A stretch of 64,000 nt of DNA from Opisthocomus hoazin (taxonomy: Eukaryota; Chordata; Aves; Opisthocomiformes; Opisthocomidae). A program made the translations under genes and the position numbers. Shown one piece after another: positions 9,511 to 18,965 of this stretch. The stretch's first letter is position 1; the number at the start of each line of letters is the position of its first letter. Location of the stretch: NCBI RefSeq assembly GCF_030867145.1, contig NC_134428.1, positions 23,663,537 through 23,727,536 of the forward strand, in the 5' to 3' direction. The notes below the pieces were generated by a model that was not told the DNA's origin, made no database searches, and was given only the letters and a program-made list of their open reading frames with translations.

Positions 9511-12500
9511 TTTTAAGGTGCAGCCAGGGGACCACAGCCTGCTCCCGCCTGCAGCCACCAAGGACATGGCTGTTGGGTGCTGGTGGTGGCCGGGCTGTGG
9601 CAGGTCTGTCCCAGGCCAGGCCCAGGGGCAGGTTTCCCGGGGAGGAAAAGCTTCAGGGACTGGTGGGAAACGGAGCGTTTCGTGGTCCCCGGAGGGTCAC
9701 TCGTGCTGCGGGGAGAGGGGGAGGCTGGTGGGGTCGTTGGCGTCCCTGGCCGTGCCTCCGTAATGCCGGTGTCCAGGCCTGGGAAGGGGAGGAAACGGGG
9801 CTGTGCTGGTTTAATTAGCCTGCTCTAATTAAAAGGAAGGGGTGAGTTTTATGTGTCAGCAAGGCAGGTGGATGTGCTGAGGCTGCGCAGAGCTGGAGCC
9901 ACTGAGCTCTGCTGGCCAGGTCTTGTTGTGTCCCCGCAGAGCCCGCGACGTGCCGGTGCCAGCCCAGCTCCGGAGGCTCGGCCACCGTGTGCGTCCCGTC
10001 CCTTCGGCTCCCTCCTGCTCCGCTCGTGGGGAGCGAGCTGGCGGCGTTCGGCTGCCGCGGACCCTCCGGGAGGAGCGAAGGAAACCCTGGCTGGGCCTGG
10101 GCTTCCAGCGCTGTTGTTGCGACGGGTCGGGGACCTTCCATCATGGGCTGAGCAGAGACGCAGGGTGGCAGGGCTGGGACAACGCCTCCGTCCTTGTCCT
10201 CATCCGCCAGCTCCGTTTGACCCCCCTTGGCAGAGCTGGTGGAGGTGGCTTTGCCACCTCGGCTCTCTGCAGTGCCTCGCAGTGGTCTGTCCGCTGCAGC
10301 TGCCTTTCCGTGGGGACTCCCCAGGATCCCGCCTTGTGTGCCTGTTTGTGTTGGACTGAAAGTAAATTACCATTACACTTCGTGTTAAAAAAAAATGCCT
10401 TCCGTGTTCCAAGAGACGTATTCTCCATCAATATCTATTTCCACTTGATTTTTCAGGTTTTATTTGAATTTTTTTTTTTTTAACATTCAGCAAACAAAGT
10501 TGGCCATGAGAAGAATGAGAGAAAAGCAGAGGGATGGGAGGGAATGACTGAAATTTTATCCTTTCTCCCCTGTCCCTCAGGAGTGCTTCAGAAAAAATAA
10601 TTCATTTGAACAGAAAATTATCATGGGGAGGGGGGAATGAAACAGTTCTCGACCAGCTGTCCGATGCAGCTAGCAAGGCTGTTTAATTAACAATTTACTT
10701 GGCTACCAGCTCGCTAAGAGCCAATTTAAGGATTTTTTTTCTTGCCTGGCAAGTGATGCGCAGCTGCTGGAGGAGTTAATACCAGCGCTGGGAGACCTTC
10801 CCCATGACAGGGAGAAGACAGCAGGGTTATTCAGCAGCTAGGAGTGATCTGTACCTGCTTGTGGAAGGACTCGGTCCCCTCCCAGTCCTAACGAGACCTT
10901 TCTTCTTTCCTCCCTTGCATGCCAGTCGTCTTCTAATTAGCTGCATTTTAAATCTTTGTGAGCAGAATGAAATCCCAGGCAAGGAAGCATTTTTACCCTG
11001 CTGGAAAACTTCATTAGCGATCTGCCAGAGAGTTTGATTTCCAAGCAGAGTGGAAACCCGTGGATCGCAGCGACTCTGTGGGTGTTGTTATCGATGTTGC
11101 TGTTTCTCTTGGCCACGTCGAACATTCACCTCTTCTCTGGGACCTGCCCTGACCCTGCAATGCGGGAAGGGACCAACGGGAAGCCTCTCTGGGGCTGCAG
11201 TCATCCTCGAGGAGGAAGGGCACTCGCTGCTGCATGCTGACCTGTCATCTCTTGCAGATTTGTGTCAGGCTCCGGTTCTGGAAGAACGGCTCCTGGCCTA
11301 GCGAGAGCACCGGGTTCCTTTGGCAGCGACCTCCACCCGTAAGTTGTGTTAAACAGCTAAGGGAATTATGTTTTCTTCATTCCCAGAAAGAGCCAGGGGT
11401 CGGAAAAATCCAGATTCCTTGGAGCTCTGTCACTAAGAGCTTCTGAATCAAGCCAACCCACCTCCACCTGGCTCCCAGCACCGAACAGGCTGCCCTGCTC
11501 GTGGGGCGATGGGCTCGGGGGAGGCCGGAGCGTGGTGCTGCTCACCGAGGCGTTTGGTGCCCTCGCCTCCTGTTTCCGTAGGGATTGACCCCACGCTTGT
11601 GTGGGTGCAGGCCAAGCCAGCCCACGGGGGGGGAGATGATGGAGGGTCTCCTTGTCCTGGGAGAAGCCGTCAGGCTGTGGCACAGCGCGGTAAAGCTGGC
11701 GGTGCGCATCTCGCCTGTTGCCCATCACCCTGTCTCTGGGCTCCTTCGCGTGTTCACAGCAGTGGTAGCAGAGCCCTTGATGTGAGCGGCAGGTCCGGGC
11801 GCTGCTGCTCGCTGCCGCCTGGGTCAGAGCGTGCTTCAGAGTCCCGTGCTGCCGCGAGACGCCTGGGGAGCAGGTACTTTGTCACCGTTATGTTTTCAAG
11901 TACGATTAAACCAACCCCGGGGCTGATTCATGGCTTCCAACAGGTGCTCGGGGAAGGTGGGTGAGACAGAAATGACAATACAGTGGCACAGCAGAAAAGT
12001 TTATTTTTAATCCCAAATATTTACGATCAACACCTGCTAAATGGTGAGTGAAATCCATTTTATGGTGTCATTAATCTGCAATAAACTGGTTTTGTTTTTA
12101 CACTGTTTGCGCAGCGTTGCCAGCCTGACTCGTCCCTGCCTGCGTTTTATCTCTGCGAGGAGGCTGCAGAGAGCTTCCCTGCCCTTTGTCTTACCAGCTG
12201 TTTGCTGCTCTTCCCACCTGCTGCTCGAATCGAGCGGCGCGGGAGGAGGATTCTCCCGTAACATCAAACGACGGCTCAGAGGAGGATGTTCTTGCTGTAA
12301 TTCTTGCTGAGTGTATTTACCCAGAGATTTATTTTGGTGGGAAGACGAGTGGGGTGAACTTTTGCATTACGTGTCTGAACGCCGCGAGGCAGCTGGGAAA
12401 TGGGGCCTGAAGGGGTGGCAGCTGCGCCAGGAGGGTCCCCATTCCCCTGGGCACAGCAGGGAAGGGGCTTTGCAGGTCTGAGGGGGACACACGGTGCTTG

Positions 12501-14975
12501 TGACCCAGGCCCAGGGGACTCATGCCATCGTCAGCCCAAGCATGTTTTACCAATATCCCCCCAGAGCAGGAAAGCAGGGCAAAAAGCCGGAGCAGGCGTT
12601 TCAGGACGCCGTATTCCGCTCCCCTCGTTACGCTGGGCGATGCAGCGGGTTGGGGTCTGGCTCCCGCTGCGTGCGGGAGGTGTCGCTGCCAGCGAGCTGT
12701 GAAATGCCCGGTCTGCTGTGAAGAATTAATTTCAACTGGAACTTGTTACCATTTGTGAGACCTTTCTTTTTGTTAATGAGGAAAATTAATTAGTGCCTTG
12801 GGTCTGAGCCAGTCAGGATAAATTAACGTGCAGGCAGGAAGAGGGAGAGGGCGAGGAGGGCTGGAGAAGCTGGTTCCCAGCGGGGCTGGCGGATTCGATA
12901 AGGGTGTAAGGAGTAGGAGCAATAATTGGGCTCAGAGAGGGGAGGGACGCGAGCGAAGCCCCCCTGCTCGTCGGCCGCCCGCTCGGCCGTGGCTGCGTTT
13001 TCGGGGGCTGACTCGGGTGGGAGAGCCGCGCTCTGCGTGTGCGTCTGCAGCAAAGCCTGGCGACGTCGCCACGGGCCTTCGGCAGCTGTGGCTCCAAGTG
13101 GGGCGAAGCAGAAGTGACAATAACCTGCTCCAGGGGATTTCAATCAAATAGTCAAATAATTAGTGTGGTTTCCTTCCTGTGGTGTGACGTAACCAGCGTT
13201 GCTGACACTTTCTCTCTTTCTCCACGAACAGATTTTTACAGTCCAATGGCCGCAGCTGGAAAAACCCCCAGCGCTGACCTACAGGTGCAGGGTCCTGGCG
13301 CGAGGAACAGCCCGGCCTGGTCACAGCCCAACCTGGGTATGAACCCTCCTGGCGACGCAGCTGCGTGCGTCGGTGCCGAAGCAGGGAGCTCCTCTGTGCC
13401 GCTGCAGGTCCCTCGGCGCGGAGCAGCCCCTCTGCTCCCTCCCAGCCGGCGCTGGGGCAGGGGGCTGAAACCCATCATGGGAGAAGCCAGCGTTAACGTC
13501 GCTTCGCTGGAAGAGGATCGAGCTCCCATCCGGTGAGAGCTCGAGTTGTTCCAGGGCCTGGCAGGATTGAGGCAGATAAACACGTTGAGCTGCTTAAAAA
13601 AAAAAAACCCAAAGGAGGTGGAGATCTCAGCCCCTCAGCCCCTGCTGCTGGGGCTGTGGCTCTGGGAGGCTGCACTCAGATTTCTAATTAAGCTCCCCCA
13701 TATGGAAGGCGAGATGGCCCCAGCCATTAAAACACATTGCTGTGTTTAAAGCTTAATAGGAAAGGTTTAATGGATAAAGTCAATTTAATTATTCATCCTA
13801 AGAAAGCTTGTACAAATATCAAATGCTTATTAGTATTCATGCAACCTGTATGATCTCGCAGCACTGACAGATTAAAGGTTGTATCTGATTGCACTGGGGA
13901 TGGATTCAGATTTGTTTGGTTTGGTGTTTTTTTTTTAATGCTTTAGTTTTTCCTCCCCAGTGCGACAAAGGAAATTTCAGGTCGATGCCATCTGAGAGTT
14001 AACCTTGCAACAGAGACCATCTGAAGGCTCTTCAAGTCGCTTTGTGATGGTTTCCTCTGCCCCTTCCTCAGGACGGTGATTTTTCATCCTCATTTGATCC
14101 CCGCTCCTCAAAGGCTGCCGAAGGTGAGCCCAGACTGATGCAGCGCTGCTGTCCCTGCAGCCGTGGTTTTGCCAAAACAGTCTGGCTGACAAATGGAGGC
14201 GGCTGGATTGTCATTCAAAATGCAAAATAGAAATCAATCGAGTTAAATAATGACTTGCATTTACCCGCTGCATTTCGCTTCTGATAGCAAGCAGCGCGAC
14301 CCTTGCAGCCAGCCTGGTGGCAATTGCTTAACGTTGCGGGGACTCAGTCGGCAGGGAAATGAACGCTGGGTGAGGTTAAACTGTTTCCTGGCGCAGCTGG
14401 TCATGGCCAGGTTTGGGCAGAGGATGCAGCTCCGGGAGCTCGGGGGTTTTGTACCTGGATGTCTGGGTGACCGCCCCCAAAGAGACATTGGGAGCGATTC
14501 ATTCTGGCCTTAGGAAATTCCGTCGGAGCTTGGCTCTCCTCCCCACGCTGCCTGGGTGTTCCTGCAGGCTCGTGGAGGGAGTTGTTACGGCTCAGAGCCC
14601 GCTGCAGTGCCTCAGACCCCCGTGAATTTGGAAAGCTGCTTGGGGAAGGCGATGGGAAAGGCTCTTTCCCTTTGTGCCCAGTCCCGAGCAGCAGGGACAA
14701 ATATCTTGTTCCTTTTTTTTTTTTTTTAAAAAAGTTTTATAATTGAAATTTAAAAAATTGGAGGCTTTCCCTCTGCTGCTCCCCTGCTCCCCGGAAGAGC
14801 CCACCTGACCTCCCTACCATCGCCTGTGGCACCCTGGGGCTCCTCTTGCTGGGGCTTCACCAGGGTTTATTCCCAACACTGTAACAAACCCCTTCCCTGC
14901 TGGCAGTCTGCGCAAGGCTCCGACGCCACGGAATGTGTTGGTTTGAACAAAAATTCCCTCTTGAGATAAAACCCA
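9511..14975. other. Intergenic region between B9D1 and CACNA1H
   Basis: No coding exon was recognised. GC-rich sequence alternates with AT-rich islands carrying TAATTA and TTAATTAA-like motifs (near 10680, 12725-12800 and 13680-13915). Near 12000-12085 AATAAA is present on both strands. A long non-coding transcript or enhancers for a neighbour are possible but not demonstrable here. Confidence 0.6.
13676..13915. promoter_or_regulatory. AT-rich island, candidate conserved non-coding element
   Basis: In GC-rich surroundings this 240-bp block is AT-rich and non-repetitive. It carries TCTAATTAAG, TCAATTTAATTATTCAT, a TTAGTATTCATGCAA stretch with an octamer-like ATGCAA, and TAAAGG. Homeodomain and POU-type core motifs at this density are typical of developmental enhancers. 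Conservation cannot be tested here. Confidence 0.35.
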
Positions 14976-15208
14976 ATCACAGAATCACAGAATCACAGAA
15001 TAGTAGGGGTTGGAAGGGACCTCTGTGGGCCATCTAGTCCAACCTTCATGCCGAAGCAGGGTCACCTACAGTAGGTTGTAGAGGACCTTGTCCAGGCGGA
15101 TCTTGAATATCTCCAGAGAAGGAGACTCCACAGCCTCTCTGGGCAGCCTGGGCCAGGGCTCTGTCACCCTCAGAGGGAAGAAGTTCTTCCTCATGTTCAG
15201 ATGGAACA
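14976..15208 (-). mobile_element. CR1 LINE 3' fragment, minus-strand orientation
   Basis: The plus strand shows three direct copies of AATCACAG, the reverse complement of the CR1 tail unit. Then comes the typical 3' region to about 15208, where similarity to the copies at 8282, 32506 and 60312 ends at GTTCTTCCTCATGTTCAG. It is about 233 bp and 5'-truncated. Confidence 0.93.
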
Positions 15209-16029
15209 CTTGCTGTGTGTTTGGGGTGAGCTCCACCGGTTTCTCCTCTGTCTCCAGCTGCCACAGTGGAGTGGGAGATGCCTGTCCTGTCCCAGCCCAT
15301 CGTGATGCTGCTCCTGGCTTGGTGACGGGCAGAGTCAGCACCTCTTTTCCTCCCTTTTACATTTCTGCTAGCATAAAATAAAACAAACAGCCCCCCCCGC
15401 TGCAAAATCCAGGTTTTGGCACCTGGCGAGAGGCTTTTCGCCGAGCTCTGGGGTATGGAGGAGGGGATTTGGGCCTGGGGAATGCCGCCTTGCCCAGCAA
15501 AGCTCGATAATTCCAGCAGCGAGTAACACCACGAGCAGCTGTGCCGATTCCTCCAGGCAGGATTCAGCCCAGTGCAGGGGAATTTCCAGTCCGCTGCTTC
15601 AACTGCAACGAAAAAGAGTTTGCCGTCATCCCCAAAGCGCTAATAATAATTGCTTTTATGATGTTTTTCCTGGAATTCCTTGCTATCCCACCGAGACGGA
15701 ATAATTATTTATGATAATCCGAGATGACTCTTAATTACAGCGGCGCACGTGCTTGGAGGCAGCCGGCACGAAGCAGCTCGACATCTGGATGCTCCTGCAC
15801 CAGGTGAGGGATCCGTTGGTGCCGCTCGGCGAATCCCTCACCTGGTGCAGGAGCCGAGCGGGAGGTGGGAGCAGCTCCCAACTCCGGCAGCCAGATTTGG
15901 GAAAGGTTTTAGGGAACGCCGAGCTCCGGGAGCGGGACAGAGCCCTTCGGGCTGGGCTGTGGGCAGCGGGATGGGAGCGGGGCTCGGCGTCCCGGCTCCA
16001 CCCCGCTCTGCGGCACAAAGTCAGGCCAC
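15209..16029. other. Intergenic stretch before the CACNA1H 3' end
   Basis: No gene was recognised. It contains an AT-rich patch at 15640-15740 with TAATAATAATTG and GGAATAATTATTTATG, then a perfect inverted repeat at 15791-15854 described separately. Confidence 0.6.
15791..15854. repeat. Perfect 22-bp inverted repeat with 20-nt loop
   Basis: The left arm 15791-15812 contains CTCCTGCACCAGGTGAGGGA. The right arm 15833-15854 contains its exact reverse complement TCCCTCACCTGGTGCAGGAG. Pairing extends one base at each end to 22 bp, with a 20-nt loop. The 64-nt foldback has the size of a pre-miRNA, but natural ones usually contain mismatches. It could also be a recent templated inverted duplication. 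Confidence 0.9.
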
Positions 16030-17590
16030 GCTTCCAGTTTATACAGTTTAATACATGTGAAACAAGATACATTTCCTTTTTGAGTAATGAATGCATAAAT
16101 AACAGAAGATATATGTGAATGCACAAATATGAGGTGGCATGGAACGAACCCAACAAAAACGATTTGTTTTAATTTCTTGGGTGGTTTTTTTTTCCCCCCC
16201 CCCTGTACGTCTGCCCGGCGCTGGGGCTGACGGCTGTCCCACGGTGAGAGGGCCTGGAGGAGGGGTGGACAGGGACCGGCGGCTAAAAAAGAAAACAAAT
16301 CAACCCCCAAACTGCAAAAAAAAAAAACCCAACAAAAAAACAACAAAAAGAAGTGGTGTGAAGAGGTGACCTGAATTCCTCTCGAGGCTTCTCAGTCCAG
16401 GAGGGCTGTGGGAGGCGAGCGCGGGTGCCGGGGTGCGGAGGGACGACCGAAGGAGGAGGGCGAGCGGGAGGGTCACGGCTGGCCCCGAGGTGCCGAAGGC
16501 ATTCTGCTACGAGGAGCACAGCGCGGTCGCTGAAATGCTCGCGAGGAACATCATCACCTAAGGCAGCTCTTTACACTCTGTAGCAATAATTTACTTTGAA
16601 CTGCAGTAAACAAAATACATTTCTTAAATAATTTACTATTTATTTGGTTTGGTTTTTTAGCTCTCTGTAAATCTAACTTTTGCCTTTTTTTTTCATCTTT
16701 TTTTTTTCTTTGTAACACAAGAGACCGCGTTTGTGCACGTTGGTTCAGATTATTGCGACATTTAACCTGAATTTCAGTTAAAAAAGGAGAAAAAAAAAGC
16801 AACAGGACAGTTGTACAGACAAGAAGAATGAATAACTTATTATTGCACTGGCTACAATTCAGTAGTGATTGGTTTTTGTTTTTTTTTTTTCTGTAGTTAG
16901 GACAACCTCTAAAGTACAAAAGAAAAACGAGGGAGACGTCGAAAGCATCTGCTGTGAAAAGAAGCTGGTGGGATGATGGTGGAGGGCAGGAGAGGGAAAA
17001 ACTGAAAGCGGAGAAAGAGGAGGAACGTTTGGGAAATGAATGGCCGTAGTAATTAGTTCCACATAAAACCGAGGAAACGCCACCCAGTTGCGGAGTCACA
17101 GGTAATGCAAAACCCAGTATCGTTTCTCTATAAAAATATGTGCATTATGAAGAGAGAGTTTTTGTGGGTATATTTCTTTTTTTTTGTCTTTTTTTTCCTT
17201 GTTTTGTATCTCACAAATACATCATTTCTATTTATAGAACTGCTGATATACAGAAAATGTACAGCTCCCGGCTCCTGGGCGCTCCCGCCTAACGTGATGT
17301 CTCTAAAAGGTGCCTTGGTAAAAGTTGAGCATCTCTAAAAAAACCGAACCAACAAAACCCCAAGAGACCCCCCTGAACCCCGACCGCCACCGCCTCGAAC
17401 CCGAATCAACGTGCCTGAGGCCACGGTGGGGGGGAGGAACGAAGCAGCCCCCCTGCCTCGACTCCACCGTCCCTTTAGAAAAGAAACCCCCAACCCGCTT
17501 TGCAAACCCGCTCCCCCACCCCGGAACCCATCGCCGTTCCGTCCACCCGTTTGTTTGGTTTCTTTATAACATTTTTTTTTCTTCTTTTTC

Positions 17591-17621
<31 letters not shown>

Positions 17622-17783
17622 GCAAACCTCCACAGCGCTTAAGAACAAGTGACTGCGAGAAAGGAAGAAAAAAAACCCGAGCGAGCAGCCAGCCGCGTCC
17701 CTGTGGCCGCTCAGTCCCTTCCATTCGGACCCCCCCGTCGGTGTCAAGCCCTTGAGACCCCCCCGCTCCCCCCTCCCAGACAG
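16030..17783 (-). other. CACNA1H: 3'UTR of CACNA1H (inferred extent)
   Basis: This region follows the CACNA1H stop. On the minus strand an AATAAA lies at 16639-16644 and an ATTAAA at 16047-16052, the latter in AT-rich sequence that looks like a distal transcript end. T-runs, A-runs and a TG repeat at about 17593-17606 break the sequence. Extent and choice of poly(A) site are inference. Confidence 0.55.
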
Positions 17784-18965
17784 CTATACCGGCTCGTCTA
17801 TGTCTTCTTCTGTCGCAACAGTCACGGGGACCAAGTCCTGCTTCTGCAGGGGGCTCTTGGCGAGGCCCAGGAGCTCTTTGCTCTTCTCGGCGTTGCCCCA
17901 CTGAGTTTTTAAGTGATCCGGCTTTTTCAGTTCGGAGGCGGCGGGGTCCAGCCGGGAGTCCGCGGGGGCCGGCGTGGACTGACCGCTGTCCAGGAGGAGA
18001 TCCGAGAGGCTGCTCAAGGAGCTGCCGTCCGACTGCTCGAAGGAAAAGTTGGGGATGGTCAGGTGCTCCCCGCGGCACGGGGGCTGGCCCCGGCGCTCCG
18101 CTTTGGAGGCCGGTTCCCCGGGCTGGCTCTCCGCGAGCTCCAGGGACTCTCGGTAAGCCGGGAACTCGCAGGACGGGGTCCTTCGCCGCAGCATGCTGTT
18201 CTCGGAGGGTTTGGTACGCGAGGCCGCCCCGCCGTCGTCCTCCATGGGAGGATCTATAGAAATGCAGGGCGGACTCATCTTCTTCTTCCTCCGGGCTCCG
18301 TGGATGTACTCGGACTCTGCCTGGATGCGGGCAGGGGACCGCGGCTTTTCCTCAGCGCTGTCCTCAAAGCTGCAGTCGCCATCGCTGATGGAGGGGCAGA
18401 TCTCGATGGAGTGCCGCCGTTGGTCGTCTGCCCAGCTGGGCTTGTTGAGGAAGCCCTTCGTGTCAATGCTGTAAAACTTCTTCAAGTCCTTCTCCTTGCC
18501 GCTGCCTCTGGAGAGGCTGGCTGTGCTGCAGTTCTTGAGGGGCACTGGAGACGGGGCCGGGGAGACGTACGGCGAAGTCGAGCGGCTCCCAGCGTCCGAG
18601 CGCTCCCCTCCCCAGTCTTTGGCCGAGCTGTTGATGTGGCGAACCTCCTCGTCGGCCAGGTCGGAGGGCTCGAGGAGGCAGCCCTCGGGGCTGGGCGGGC
18701 TGCTGCTGGGGCTGGGCGGCCGGCTGGGGATGCCGTGCTGGCCGCGGCTGTGCTTCCGCAGGAGGGTGCTGGGGGGCCGATGCGGGGAGCACTGGGGGGA
18801 GCGCGGGGGGGTGCCCGGGAGGGAGGCAGCCATGGGATGGAGCGGGCTGGGGGTGAAGGTGCTCTGGGGCTGCTTGGCTGACGGTAGCTTCTCTCCAGGC
18901 TCTGCCTGCGGGATGTCCTTGCAGTCCGGAGTCTGTGCGTCCACGGAGTCCGTTTGAATGGCCTC
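17784..18965 (-). CDS. CACNA1H: CACNA1H last coding exon (distal C-tail)
   Basis: The acceptor CTCACCTTCCAG is followed by [18 protein letters not shown] and about 390 further residues to TAG (17786-17784). The sequence is Ser/Pro-rich and disordered. Conserved Cav3.2 islands are [64 protein letters not shown] and [20 protein letters not shown] and LTIP correspond to the PCISVE and LTVP motifs by which calcineurin binds mammalian Cav3.2. The protein ends in EEDIDEPV, the human one in DDPV. Confidence 0.96.
   Translation of the reverse strand, partial: EAIQTDSVDAQTPDCKDIPQAEPGEKLPSAKQPQSTFTPSPLHPMAASLPGTPPRSPQCSPHRPPSTLLRKHSRGQHGIPSRPPSPSSSPPSPEGCLLEPSDLADEEVRHINSSAKDWGGERSDAGSRSTSPYVSPAPSPVPLKNCSTASLSRGSGKEKDLKKFYSIDTKGFLNKPSWADDQRRHSIEICPSISDGDCSFEDSAEEKPRSPARIQAESEYIHGARRKKKMSPPCISIDPPMEDDGGAASRTKPSENSMLRRRTPSCEFPAYRESLELAESQPGEPASKAERRGQPPCRGEHLTIPNFSFEQSDGSSLSSLSDLLLDSGQSTPAPADSRLDPAASELKKPDHLKTQWGNAEKSKELLGLAKSPLQKQDLVPVTVATEEDIDEPV

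Noticed and set aside
12828-13536. Overlapping GC-rich frames on both strands near 13000
   Set aside because: Several frames are open at once, as expected from GC content, and none shows recognisable domains or consistent splice sites.
17335-18078. 247-codon minus-strand frame overlapping the CACNA1H stop
   Set aside because: It is out of frame with the conserved tail and runs through 3'UTR homopolymers.
17913-18881. 322-codon plus-strand open frame opposite the last CACNA1H exon
   Set aside because: It is a shadow of the GC-rich coding exon on the minus strand, whose translation matches Cav3.2.
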